A DNA stretch of 64,000 bases from Bacteroidota bacterium (GTDB lineage Bacteria; Bacteroidota; Bacteroidia; NORP154). Location: assembly GCA_022572355.1 (NCBI GenBank), contig JACZWC010000006.1, positions 41,222-105,221 of the forward strand, in the 5' to 3' direction. The translations under genes were made by a program, and so were the position numbers. The stretch's first letter is position 1; every line of letters begins with the position of its first letter. The notes under the pieces were generated by a model that was given only the letters and a program-made list of their open reading frames with translations, did no database searches and was not told where the DNA came from. Shown here piece by piece: positions 51,498 to 60,426 of this stretch.

Positions 51498-53341
51498 TCA
51501 GCCGGGTTCAATACTCCTGCCCTTAATGCGGGAAGATTTTGTTTATTCACAAAGCCGATGTTGATATAACCTACCCAGGTTAACTTGCCTGCAAGAACGG
51601 CTAAAATGTTTTTAAAAAATTTAATTGGATTGTAAACCACGAAGATGAGAACCGGTGAAAAGAGAATAGCCGCAATACTGCCCAGTAAATCAAATATTCG
51701 CTTGCTTCTCAAATTACCCGGTTTTGTTATGGAGTTCACGTCAATTACATACAAACTGCCGGAAGAATTTACATAGCTGCTACCTATGATGTGGAGACTT
51801 TCAGGAGGGGCGATCTTGTGGTTAACGATTCCCGCATCTAACTTGGCCATCTGGTCTATTATCTGGTTAGCCGAAATATCTTTAGAACAAAAGATAACCT
51901 CGTTGGCTTTGTAAACATGTACGATCTCTTCTAACTGATCTATAATGCCCAAAAACTCAGCATTTTCACGCTCTTCTGCAGCTTCAGGAGAAACATACCC
52001 GATGATCGAGTAATTGATTTCTGTTTGAGCAAGGAGTGAAGCTACCCGGTTAAACTCGTCTACGGAGCCAACAATCAAAATTTTTCTACTTCTATCAGTC
52101 TCACCAATAATAAATTTCAGTTTCAGTAGCCGCAGTACAATCCTCACCGTTGCCATGGATAAAGAGGTATACACTGCACCGATAAGAATTAGCGCCCTGG
52201 AGAATCTCCAGTCATCAGGTACAAGAGCATAGCCCACAAGTATTACCAGCGATCCCAATAAAATTCCTTGCAGAATTTTCGAATACTTCATTGGCTTATC
52301 GTATCCTCCTGAGATAAAAATTGAAAGCAGCCAGATAAAAATATATGTCGGCACCACGAGCATTAGAAACTCTTCAGGGTACGAACCTCCATCCGGAAAC
52401 ACAATCTGCTGCTCCCAGATTCTGGTTATCAGTACCAATCCGCCAAAAAGGGCAAGAGAATCAATAACAGGGAGGATAATAGCCGAAAATACTGTCGTTA
52501 GCACGGCCAGAGAGGCCCTTAAGTAAATAGCAGTTTTAAGCAGCCAGGAGTATACTTTGGCATTTTGCTGGGTAAAATGTTTCTGTGCGAAAATGAGCAT
52601 CGCATCGTAAAAGATAAACACGTAATTCAAACTACCCTTCTTAGTGCTCTCTCCTTTATAATGAATGATTCTTGTTTCAGGAAAATAGTAATTCGAATAT
52701 CCTCCTTTGGTCATGCGATAGGACAGATCAATATCTTCACCATACATGAAAAAGGCTTCATCCAACAATCCAATCTTATCCAGTGCGGATTTCCTCAAGA
52801 ACATAAATGCACCGGATAGCACATCCACCTTGTGCACTTGATCTTTATCGAGGTTACCCAGGTGATATTGGTTGAACAATCCGGATTTCGGGAATAATGA
52901 TGAGAGGCCGATCATTTTAAAAAAAGCTACGGATGGGGTAGGGAGGCCGCGTTTTGATTCGGGTAAAAAATTCCCGTTACCATCTATCATCTTCACCCCC
53001 AGCCCTCCGCCATCAGGATTCCTATCCATGAATTTTATACACTTGTCCAATGTATCTTCTTCTACAATTGTGTCGGGGTTGAGCAGTAAAACATATTCTC
53101 CGCCAGACACATTTATTCCCTGATTGTTGGCTGCAGAAAAGCCGACGTTATCTTTATTGGCAATTAATTGTACTTGAGGGAATTTATCAGCGACCATTGC
53201 CACGGACCCATCTACCGATTTATTGTCTACAACGATTATTTCGAATGAATCAATCCTGGCACCTGCAATAAGAACCGAATTGATGCACTGCTCGAGGAAG
53301 TTCTTAACGTTATAGTTTACAATTATTATTGAGAGCTTCAT
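51371..53341 (-). CDS. Fusion of family 2 glycosyltransferase and polyprenyl sugar-transferase-like module
   Basis: 656 residues. Residues 1-265 are a GT-A glycosyltransferase like rhamnosyltransferases (MKLSIIIVNYNVKNFLEQCI, VVDNKSVDGS, LLLNPDTIVEEDTL, FFMYGEDIDLSYRM). Then come four to five membrane helices (about 275-400) and a Rossmann-like CoA_binding_3 domain (KILIVGSVDEFNRVASLLAQ). The tail resembles bacterial sugar transferases (RSKRIFDLLGSIAAILFSPV), but the core catalytic stretch with its Phe-Lys-x-Arg segment seems shortened, going quickly to GKLTWVGY and LPALRAGVL. The second module may therefore be structural. It likely builds a surface polysaccharide. Its 3' end is duplicated beyond hicBA. 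Confidence 0.88.
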   Translation of the reverse strand: MKLSIIIVNYNVKNFLEQCINSVLIAGARIDSFEIIVVDNKSVDGSVAMVADKFPQVQLIANKDNVGFSAANNQGINVSGGEYVLLLNPDTIVEEDTLDKCIKFMDRNPDGGGLGVKMIDGNGNFLPESKRGLPTPSVAFFKMIGLSSLFPKSGLFNQYHLGNLDKDQVHKVDVLSGAFMFLRKSALDKIGLLDEAFFMYGEDIDLSYRMTKGGYSNYYFPETRIIHYKGESTKKGSLNYVFIFYDAMLIFAQKHFTQQNAKVYSWLLKTAIYLRASLAVLTTVFSAIILPVIDSLALFGGLVLITRIWEQQIVFPDGGSYPEEFLMLVVPTYIFIWLLSIFISGGYDKPMKYSKILQGILLGSLVILVGYALVPDDWRFSRALILIGAVYTSLSMATVRIVLRLLKLKFIIGETDRSRKILIVGSVDEFNRVASLLAQTEINYSIIGYVSPEAAEERENAEFLGIIDQLEEIVHVYKANEVIFCSKDISANQIIDQMAKLDAGIVNHKIAPPESLHIIGSSYVNSSGSLYVIDVNSITKPGNLRSKRIFDLLGSIAAILFSPVLIFVVYNPIKFFKNILAVLAGKLTWVGYINIGFVNKQNLPALRAGVLNPADRFELNEMVNENLENINLLYAKDYSIINDSLIVIRGLRNLGR

Positions 53342-53394
53342 CTAATAATTTGAACAGGTGCTACCAAATATGATTGGAGAGCAGGATATGAGAA

Positions 53395-54015
53395 TTATTT
53401 GGTTGTCAGGACGCTCTCATAAGGCGTTCTGTTAATGATGGAACGAGCCAGGGTTACGTCATCCACAAATTCCAATTCGTCGCCTACGGCAATACCCCTT
53501 GCGATGATTGTAACAGGTACTTGATGCGGCTCTATTTTCTTATACAAATAGAAACTTGTTGTGTCACCTTCCATGGAACTGCTTAACGCGAGGATAACCT
53601 CTTTTATTTCATTGGTCGCAAACTTGGCAAGCAGCGAATTGATCTTAAGATCTCCAGGGCCTATACCATTCATCGGGTCTATGATTCCTCCTAGGATATG
53701 GTACACACCACGATATTGTTGTGTATGTTCTATGGCCATTACGTCTCTAATGTCTTCCACCACACAAACGATGCTATGATCGCGATGGAGATCTGAACAG
53801 ATATCGCAGATGTCTAAATCAGATATGTTATTACATTGCTCACAGTACTTGATGTCCTTTCGCAGCTTAATGATTGCTTCTCCAAACGCAGTTGCCTCCA
53901 CTTCTTCCTGATTAAGTAAATGAAGTACGAGCCTCAAGGCGGTTCTTTTCCCAATTCCGGGAAGCCGTGAAAATTCTTCAACAGCTTTTTCTACAAGTGA
54001 CGAACCAAAATTCAT
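53395..54015 (-). CDS. recR: Recombination protein RecR
   Basis: 206 residues, typical size. It works with RecF/RecO to load RecA at single-strand gaps. The helix-hairpin-helix is SRLPGIGKRTALRLVLHLL (about 16-34), the zinc finger has four cysteines in CEQCNNISDLDICDIC (58-73), and the Toprim domain has VCVVEDIRDVMAIEHT and GVYHILGGIIDPMNGIGP. The C-terminal part contains ARGIAVGDELEFVDDVTLAR. A TATTTTTG -7-like box sits only 5 nt before the ATG, so a leaderless transcript is possible. Confidence 0.97.
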   Translation of the reverse strand: MNFGSSLVEKAVEEFSRLPGIGKRTALRLVLHLLNQEEVEATAFGEAIIKLRKDIKYCEQCNNISDLDICDICSDLHRDHSIVCVVEDIRDVMAIEHTQQYRGVYHILGGIIDPMNGIGPGDLKINSLLAKFATNEIKEVILALSSSMEGDTTSFYLYKKIEPHQVPVTIIARGIAVGDELEFVDDVTLARSIINRTPYESVLTTK

Positions 54016-54051
54016 AGTTCAAAAATAGCATCAAAAAAAATATTACACCAA

Positions 54052-55503
54052 CTATTGCGTATTAACTCTTACCAGTTCATCCGTTTTTTGGACAATAATC
54101 TCCAGGGCCTCATCAATAGTACGCAGGTGAGATCTGAAAGCCAGCACGGCTAACCTCAGCGTAAATACTCCTTCAAGGTCAGTGGACGACAGAAATATTC
54201 TTCCATCATTTAATATTTCCTGCAGCAGCTTTTTGTTGAAAGAATTGGCGTCGCCGTCTTTTGGCACATATCTGAATGTAACAACGGACAATTCCGGTTC
54301 CTTCCCCCTTTCAAAACCGGGAATTTTCCCAATCTGATCATAAAAATATTTGGCCAGAAGCAACTTTTCTTCCAGGCAAGCGATGAAAGGCGCTGTGCCA
54401 CATAATTTTAAGGGCAGCCATAATCGCAATGCTCTGAAGTGTTTGGTGAGCTCCGGAGATATATTGGCAGGAGATAATTCGCCTTCTGCTTCAATCACAT
54501 CTTGTAAATAATTGGCCGAATATCTATGGGAATATTGTAAGTGTTTTTCTTCCTTTACCAGAAGAACTCCCAGGCCATATGGCAGGAACAGGCTCTTATG
54601 CGGATCCATTACTATAGAGTCAGAAAGCTCCATTCCCTTCAACAACGCCTTGCCTTTCTTTGTCATTACAAAAAACGCCCCGTAGGCACCGTCCATATGG
54701 TACCAGAGGCCATGATCTTTGGAGATCTTGCCAATGTCCTCAAGGGGATCGACCGCGCCGACATCTGTTGTTCCCGCTGCCGCCACAATTAACCACGGAA
54801 TTAATCCTGATTCTTTGTCTTTAATTATTTGTTTGTCCAACTCTTGCGGAATCATTTTATGCCCTTCATCCATTGGGATAAATCGCCTGATTGCCTCGGC
54901 CAGGCCAGCTATGTTTAGTGCTTTATCTATGCAGTGATGGGCTTGTTTTGTAGTGTATACCACGCATTTTTGGTAATCAACTCCTTTGAGCCCTTTGGCG
55001 TCGCGTGCGGTAACAATGGCTGTTAAATTGGCAATGCTTCCACCAGAGGTTAAATTACCCGCCGTACCCTCAGGATAACCTATTAGGTTGGCCATCCATT
55101 TAATGAGCATATTGGTCATCCTTACAGCGCCAGGTGAAGGATAAAATACGCCGGCGTACCTATTTGTGATTGCGGCGATATAATCACCTAAGGAAGAATA
55201 ATAGATACCTCCTCCGGGGATGTAAGCAAGGTGTCCACCAGAGGCGGGATTGAGTCCTGGTTTCTCTACATTTTCCCGGAAGACTTCCAGTACTGTGTCA
55301 ATGTCTAGCTGTTCTTCACCGAAGGGGAAATCATAGATGCCCGCTCCTTTATCAGCTGTAATATTAAAAGCCTTTTCATCTTCTATTTCATTGATGAATC
55401 GCTCAGTGTAAGCAACAACTTTATCTCGAACCAGCTTGCGCTGCTCAACATTCGGCTCTAGCGGGCTCGCTTTTTTTTCCAGTTCCAGGATCTTATCCCT
55501 CAT
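54052..55503 (-). CDS. PLP-dependent group II amino-acid decarboxylase
   Basis: 483 residues, fold type I. PLP Schiff-base Lys303 lies in MDPHKSLFLPYG, the PLP-nitrogen Asp271 in YHMDGAYGAFF, and the ring-stacking histidine in TKQAHHCIDK near 189. NLTSGGSIANLTAIVTARDA and the substrate-loop region NPASGGHLAYIPGG fit the aromatic-L-amino-acid and diaminobutyrate decarboxylase group. It releases CO2 from an amino acid to form an amine; the substrate is not readable. It diverges from a sodium/solute symporter whose start is 63 bp away, which hints at coupled uptake and use. Confidence 0.92.
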   Translation of the reverse strand: MRDKILELEKKASPLEPNVEQRKLVRDKVVAYTERFINEIEDEKAFNITADKGAGIYDFPFGEEQLDIDTVLEVFRENVEKPGLNPASGGHLAYIPGGGIYYSSLGDYIAAITNRYAGVFYPSPGAVRMTNMLIKWMANLIGYPEGTAGNLTSGGSIANLTAIVTARDAKGLKGVDYQKCVVYTTKQAHHCIDKALNIAGLAEAIRRFIPMDEGHKMIPQELDKQIIKDKESGLIPWLIVAAAGTTDVGAVDPLEDIGKISKDHGLWYHMDGAYGAFFVMTKKGKALLKGMELSDSIVMDPHKSLFLPYGLGVLLVKEEKHLQYSHRYSANYLQDVIEAEGELSPANISPELTKHFRALRLWLPLKLCGTAPFIACLEEKLLLAKYFYDQIGKIPGFERGKEPELSVVTFRYVPKDGDANSFNKKLLQEILNDGRIFLSSTDLEGVFTLRLAVLAFRSHLRTIDEALEIIVQKTDELVRVNTQ

Positions 55504-55566
55504 GATTTATTCATAAGTATTCAAAAAACAGAAAGTAATGATAACAAATTCTTTTTTCTTTGTTGC

Positions 55567-57036
55567 ATGTCGCCCATTCTAATACTGACGTTCATTACGC
55601 TTTATTTTCTGGTACTGCTGGGTATTTCTTTCATAACAAGTAAGAACGCAGATAGCGAATCATTTTTTTTGGGAAACCGAAAATCTCCATGGTATGTGGT
55701 AGCATTCGGTATGATAGGCACATCCTTATCAGGTGTAACCTTCATTTCCGTGCCCGGGTGGGTGGGAAGCAGCCAGTTTTCCTATATGCAAACCGTATTG
55801 GGTTATCTGATTGGTTATTTTATTATCGCCTACGTGTTGTTACCAGTTTACTACCGGTTGAATTTAACATCAATCTATTCATATTTGGAGAAGAGGTTAG
55901 GCTTTTGGTCTTATAAAACGGGAGCATTCTTTTTCTTGCTGTCTCGGATATTGGGGGCATCTTTTAGATTGTTTCTCGTAGCAACGGTTTTGCAGGAATT
56001 TGTTTTCGGAAATTGGGGAGTTCCCTATGAAGTTACAGTGTTAATTACCATCATGTTTATTTGGCTTTACACTTATAAGGGAGGTATCAAGACGATCATA
56101 TGGACGGACATGCTACAAACATTTTTTATGTTAACTGCAGTGGGACTGAGCATCTATCTCATAGCGAAGGATATAAATCTTAGTATTGGTGGATTGGTAG
56201 AGCGCATTGCCGAAAGTGAATATTCTACTATGTTTTTTCTTGACGATTTTAAAGCCAAAAGTCATCTGGTTAAGCAGTTGCTGAGCGGGGCTTTTATTGC
56301 TATTTGCATGACTGGACTCGATCAGGACATGATGCAAAAGAATATCAGCTGTAAAAACGTAGGTGATGCTCAAAAGAATATGATCAGCTTTAGCATTGTG
56401 TTGGTATTTGTAAACCTGGTATTTCTCACCCTGGGAGCTCTGCTCTTTATCTATGCTTCAGAGAAGGGCATAGCTATTCCTGAGAGAACGGATCTACTGT
56501 ACCCGACCATTGCTTTGAATTCTGGATTGGGGCTGAGTATCGGAATCTTCTTCATTTTAGGTTTGGTATCTGCAGCCTATTCAAGTGCAGACTCAGCTTT
56601 AACCGCTCTTACCACATCTTTCTGCATTGATTTTTTGGCTATACAAGATCTTGAGGAATCTGAGAAGGAGAAGATCAGAAAGCGAGTGCATATTGGAATG
56701 TCTCTATCGTTGCTTTTCGTGATAATAGCCTTTCGTTACCTGATTGACAAAAGTGTTATAGATACTTTATTGAAAGTTGCTTCTTACACCTATGGCCCAC
56801 TGTTGGGACTATTTGCTTTCGGGCTATTTACAAAATGGAAGGTAAGAGATAATCTGGTACCGGTGGTCTGCCTGGTGGCGCCGGCTATCACTTTTTTGAT
56901 TGGGATCTATTCGAAGGAGCTGTTAAACGGCTATATCTTTGCTTATGAATTACTCATCGTAAACGGAATGCTCACTTTTCTAGGGTTGCTTTTGCTAACG
57001 CACAGAAACGGAGTGGATCTACCGGTGGAGAATTGA
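55567..57036 (+). CDS. Sodium:solute symporter (SSS family)
   Basis: 489 residues with about 13 membrane helices. The N-terminal helix is ILILTFITLYFLVLLGISF, followed by the FFLGNRKSPWYVVAFGMIGT segment typical of SSS transporters with a Gly-rich second helix (GTSLSGVTFISVPGWVG). LDQDMMQKNISCKNVGDAQK and GLVSAAYSSADSALTALTTS hold the conserved sodium-site serines. It imports a small solute such as an amino acid, sugar or carboxylate with Na+. Substrate unknown. It diverges from the decarboxylase and converges on the propeller gene (7 bp gap). Confidence 0.92.
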   Translation: MSPILILTFITLYFLVLLGISFITSKNADSESFFLGNRKSPWYVVAFGMIGTSLSGVTFISVPGWVGSSQFSYMQTVLGYLIGYFIIAYVLLPVYYRLNLTSIYSYLEKRLGFWSYKTGAFFFLLSRILGASFRLFLVATVLQEFVFGNWGVPYEVTVLITIMFIWLYTYKGGIKTIIWTDMLQTFFMLTAVGLSIYLIAKDINLSIGGLVERIAESEYSTMFFLDDFKAKSHLVKQLLSGAFIAICMTGLDQDMMQKNISCKNVGDAQKNMISFSIVLVFVNLVFLTLGALLFIYASEKGIAIPERTDLLYPTIALNSGLGLSIGIFFILGLVSAAYSSADSALTALTTSFCIDFLAIQDLEESEKEKIRKRVHIGMSLSLLFVIIAFRYLIDKSVIDTLLKVASYTYGPLLGLFAFGLFTKWKVRDNLVPVVCLVAPAITFLIGIYSKELLNGYIFAYELLIVNGMLTFLGLLLLTHRNGVDLPVEN

Positions 57037-57043
57037 ATTTGTT

Positions 57044-58069
57044 TTATCTGAAGGTAACTACACCGCCTTTCCAGATGCCCACCCATTTCATATTATCTTG
57101 ATCAATAGACACTGCATAGACAAAATCCTTGGGTAATGAAGAGTTGGATTTATCATAAACAGTCCAATTGTGACCATCGAGCTGGGCCAGTCCTCCACCA
57201 CCGGTTCCAATCCAGATAGCATCGTCTTTATCAATGGCAATAGAATATACGGAATTGTTCGGTAAGCCTGAATTGTACATGTCATACAGAGTCCAGGCAG
57301 TGTCGGTATCAAATTTTGCTAAACCTCCGTTCAACATGCCAATCCAGATATGGTCGTTCTTATCAACCGTTAAGGTGAGCACCCAGTTGCTGGGAATTCG
57401 AGAATTTTCTGTATTGAAAACCCGCCAGCTTGTGCCATCATAAACGGTGAGCCCACCGTCTTCCGTTCCTATCCATTTATTTCCTTTGCTGTCTATGGCA
57501 ATTGCGTTTACCACATCGTTGGGTATTTCTGAATTCAGCGTATTGAATACGAACCATTCTGTGCCGTTGAATTTGGTTATCCCCTGATCTCCTGCTCCAA
57601 CCCAGATAGAGCCCTCTTTATCCACCGCAGTGGAGAGAATCCAATTGTGTGGTAGCAATGAGTTAGTAGAATTAAAGGTGGTCCACTCATCTTCAACACC
57701 TTCTTGCGATGATCTCTTGAGTTTTGCCAGGCCATTTCCGTAGGTACCAACCCATTTATTCCCTTCTGCATCAATAGCCAAAGCATAAATTGAATTGTGA
57801 GGGATACCGGAATTAGATGTTTGATAGGAGGTCCACATTGAATCTTGCAAATTTGATAACCCTCCCTTTTCAGTAGCTATCCATTTTTCTCCGGATTCGT
57901 CAATCACAATTCTAATGGCATTGTTGTCAGAAAGTCCCGAATTTGATTTTTGATAAATTTTCCATAACACCTCAGGTTTGATGTCCACGACTTCTTGTGA
58001 AAAAACCAAACTAGTTATGAATATAAAAGATACAATTGATACAGCGTATCGGTACAAGCTCCTTGTCAT
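57044..58069 (-). CDS. Secreted seven-bladed reg_prop (two-component-regulator-type) propeller
   Basis: 341 residues; signal peptide MTRSLYRYAVSIVSFIFITS, cleaved near VFSQ. The mature part consists of seven blades, each ending in a KWIGTxxGGLxxL-type strand (KWIATEKGGLSNL, KWVGTYGNGLAKL, IWVGAGDQGITKF, KWIGTEDGGLTVY, IWIGMLNGGLAKF, IWIGTGGGGLAQL, KWVGIWKGGVVTF), with an asparagine-rich NSxxPxNxV turn between. This is the sensor propeller of hybrid two-component systems, but here it stands alone without a membrane helix, histidine kinase or sorting domain. A free periplasmic or extracellular binding role is inferred. Confidence 0.88.
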   Translation of the reverse strand: MTRSLYRYAVSIVSFIFITSLVFSQEVVDIKPEVLWKIYQKSNSGLSDNNAIRIVIDESGEKWIATEKGGLSNLQDSMWTSYQTSNSGIPHNSIYALAIDAEGNKWVGTYGNGLAKLKRSSQEGVEDEWTTFNSTNSLLPHNWILSTAVDKEGSIWVGAGDQGITKFNGTEWFVFNTLNSEIPNDVVNAIAIDSKGNKWIGTEDGGLTVYDGTSWRVFNTENSRIPSNWVLTLTVDKNDHIWIGMLNGGLAKFDTDTAWTLYDMYNSGLPNNSVYSIAIDKDDAIWIGTGGGGLAQLDGHNWTVYDKSNSSLPKDFVYAVSIDQDNMKWVGIWKGGVVTFR

Positions 58070-58196
58070 GATATTCCCCAGTTTATATTAAAAATATGCA
58101 GTTTCAATAATAGCCATTTTTCAACAATTAACAAAATGAACCTGGTCTGTAAATTGAACAATTATAGGGAGCAAAAAGCTATAGAGATATAAATTG

Positions 58197-59558
58197 TTAG
58201 GTTTTTCTTACGAAGAGCTGTGCGGTTTCAAATTTAATCACTGTCACTTCTTCACCTTCTTCAATGTAGCCAGTTTCAGCCACGGCGTCGTAAATGTCGC
58301 CTTCAATGGTTACTTTTCCAGATGGCCTCATAATAGTCAGTGCTTTTCCATTTTTTCCTATCAATGCTGACTCTCTGGAGTCGACACCAACGTATCCCTT
58401 ACTTGAATCTTGAGTTGTTCGTAAAACGAGCCTGTTAAATGCCGATGATGTTACAAGCCTGGCTCCCAACAATACTGCTGCGCTTATGGAAAGAATCAAA
58501 GAGGTCAAGACTATAATGAAAGCTCTGGTCAATGTATCACCATGAGTAAATGTAAAGTCAAAACCAATGTTATCGACCATGCTTAGCGCCAATCCGGTTA
58601 TTGTAAACATAATTCCCAATATTCCGGCTATCCCGAATCCCGGAATTACAAATACTTCCACGGCCAGTAGAATTAGTCCTGAAATAAAGAGGAGTATTTC
58701 CCAATTATCGGCCAGGCCTTCAAGATAGAGTGGAGCAAAATACAGGATAGCAGCGATGCTAGCAGCTGCAATTGGAAAGCCAACGCCAGGCGTTTGTAAT
58801 TCAAAATAGATACCGCCAATGATAATCATTATCAGTATTCCACTCAGTACGGGGTTCACCAGGATGTGGATGATCTTCTCGAGTTGTGTGGGCTTATATT
58901 CAACAATTTTATATTCTGTTATACCTGCGAGCTTTAAAACTTCTTCAATTGACTCAGCTTGACCCTCACAGTAGTTATTGGCAATCGCCTCTTTCGTGGT
59001 AAACGTGAGGACCTCTCCCGAATCAGAGATTCCAGGAATTTTAATTCTCTCATCTACCATGGCCTCTGCTATATCTGGATTTCTATTTGTTGCCTCGGCG
59101 GTTGATCTCATGGTAGATCGCATATAAGATTGATATTTGTCGGGCATAGCTGTCCCTTCCTGGTTTACGACGGTTGTGGCTCCTATATTTGCTCCTGGCC
59201 GCATATAGATACTGTCACAGGCAATAGAGATCAGCGCACCTGCTGATGCAGCATTATTGTCAATAAATACGAATACCGGAGTTTTTGTATTTAGGATTCT
59301 TGTTCGAATAGAATCTGCATGTATGACGGTACCGCCATAAGTATTCATATGAATAATAATATAATCGGCTTTTACTTCATGGGCTTCAGCAAATGCTTGC
59401 ATCGTTTGTCGCCAGATTCCGGGCCCGATGTCTTCCTTGATATTCAGTATGTAAACAATTGTTTTACCATCTAATTCGACAGAATCTTGCGAATTGCTAC
59501 CATAATAAGTAGCTAATAGGCCGATCGTGCAAAAAATGTATCTAAACATCGAATACAT
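58197..59558 (-). CDS. NfeD-family ClpP-class membrane serine protease
   Basis: 453 residues. Signal sequence MYSMFRYIFCTIGLLATYYG. The ClpP/SppA-like domain (about 30-215) has MNTYGGTVIHADSIRTRI, the nucleophile Ser106 in DNNAASAGALISIACD and the general-base Lys141 in PDKYQSYM, matching the Ser/Lys dyad of NfeD proteases. Four to five membrane helices (about 235-385) follow, then a C-terminal OB-fold NfeD domain (GKNGKALTIMRPSGKVTIEG). The family cleaves membrane-associated substrates and often pairs with a stomatin-like (slipin) protein; none is adjacent here. It stands between the propeller and DUF1573 genes. Confidence 0.92.
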   Translation of the reverse strand: MYSMFRYIFCTIGLLATYYGSNSQDSVELDGKTIVYILNIKEDIGPGIWRQTMQAFAEAHEVKADYIIIHMNTYGGTVIHADSIRTRILNTKTPVFVFIDNNAASAGALISIACDSIYMRPGANIGATTVVNQEGTAMPDKYQSYMRSTMRSTAEATNRNPDIAEAMVDERIKIPGISDSGEVLTFTTKEAIANNYCEGQAESIEEVLKLAGITEYKIVEYKPTQLEKIIHILVNPVLSGILIMIIIGGIYFELQTPGVGFPIAAASIAAILYFAPLYLEGLADNWEILLFISGLILLAVEVFVIPGFGIAGILGIMFTITGLALSMVDNIGFDFTFTHGDTLTRAFIIVLTSLILSISAAVLLGARLVTSSAFNRLVLRTTQDSSKGYVGVDSRESALIGKNGKALTIMRPSGKVTIEGDIYDAVAETGYIEEGEEVTVIKFETAQLFVRKT

Positions 59559-59589
59559 AAGCAGGTTATTATCTGGTATTAAAGGTAAT

Positions 59590-59627
59590 AAAAAAAATCC
59601 TCCTGCAATTTTTGTACAGGAGGATTT
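59590..59627 (-). terminator. Strong intrinsic terminator after the DUF1573 gene (works both ways)
   Basis: AAATCCTCCTG (59595-59605) pairs perfectly with CAGGAGGATTT (59617-59627), 11 bp with an 11-nt loop. On the minus strand eight T residues follow the stem (59590-59597), only 28 bp after the DUF1573 stop. The plus strand also has a T-rich tail. Confidence 0.92.
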
Positions 59628-59654
59628 AAGTATTTTTTTGAGAAAGGGATTGGC

Positions 59655-60212
59655 TTATTCGGATATCTCTTCAACCACAGCCGAAATCGAGATCCTGGTA
59701 TCCGCAGGTTCGGTATTGGCAGTAATTGTAATCGTTTTTCTCTGTGTGCCCTTCTGCTTTCCGGGTTTGTATTCTACATCAATTTGACCTGTTCCCCCAG
59801 GAGGAATAGGCTCTTTTGGCCATACGGGTACAGTGCATCCGCATGAACCTTTGGCATTAGATATAATCAGAGGTTTATCGCCCGTATTGGTGAACGTAAA
59901 AGTGTGTTTATTATCACTAGTATTCTGCTTAATACTTCCAAAATCAAATGCATCCTCATCAAATTTGATAGATGTTAGGGGCCCAGCTGGTTTGTCTATA
60001 GCAGTGAGCTGGCTTGCCACTGGATTATCAGATAATGGGGTTACTGTTTGGGCAGCCACATTGTTATCAGCCAGCGCCTCAAGCCCCGGTGTTGTACCCT
60101 CATAATCATCGGCAACTTCATCTCCGCTGCTAGAAGACATGATTTGAATTATTAAGGTGCCTGCAATTACTGCAAGAAGGGCAATCTTAATTTGTTCTTT
60201 CATATCATTCAT
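59655..60212 (-). CDS. DUF1573-domain protein
   Basis: 185 residues from ATG 60212 (a TTG two codons upstream is ignored). An N-terminal hydrophobic helix (QIKIALLAVIAGTLIIQIMS) would anchor or export it. After a low-complexity linker the DUF1573 Ig-like domain appears at about 80-175 (FDEDAFDFGSIKQN, HTFTFTNTGDKPLIISNAKG, SCGCTVPVWPKEPIPPGGTG, IDVEYKPGKQKGTQRKTITI). This family is widespread in Bacteroidota; its function is unknown. It has its own promoter at 60256-60286 and terminator at 59590-59627, so it is a single-gene unit. Confidence 0.9.
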   Translation of the reverse strand: MNDMKEQIKIALLAVIAGTLIIQIMSSSSGDEVADDYEGTTPGLEALADNNVAAQTVTPLSDNPVASQLTAIDKPAGPLTSIKFDEDAFDFGSIKQNTSDNKHTFTFTNTGDKPLIISNAKGSCGCTVPVWPKEPIPPGGTGQIDVEYKPGKQKGTQRKTITITANTEPADTRISISAVVEEISE

Positions 60213-60255
60213 AACCAATCAGTATTAATTTATTAATTCTGTTTATAGAAGTGTA

Positions 60256-60286
60256 CAAATTTATTAATCCAAAGGCTCATTCACAA
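60256..60286 (-). promoter_or_regulatory. Promoter of the DUF1573 gene
   Basis: Read on the minus strand: TTG (60286-60284), 20 bp, then TAAATTTG (60263-60256). This matches the TTG-N20-TAnnTTTG layout of the two iron-locus promoters. The ATG lies 43 nt beyond the -7 box. Confidence 0.7.
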
Positions 60287-60426
60287 ATTAAAAGATTGTC
60301 CTTCACTATTCCAGAACTTCCAATAGCTAAAATTATTTGACAAAGGTGAAATTCAAAAGTGATCTGATAGCTATCAGATGAATAAAACTCCTGGTTATAA
60401 GGTCTCTCTGAAAAGTCTAATTTACC

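Noticed and set aside
54020..54027. TATTTTTG as a promoter of recR
   Set aside because: It is 5 nt from the ATG with no TTG at a suitable distance; kept only as a remark because A/T-rich matches occur by chance.
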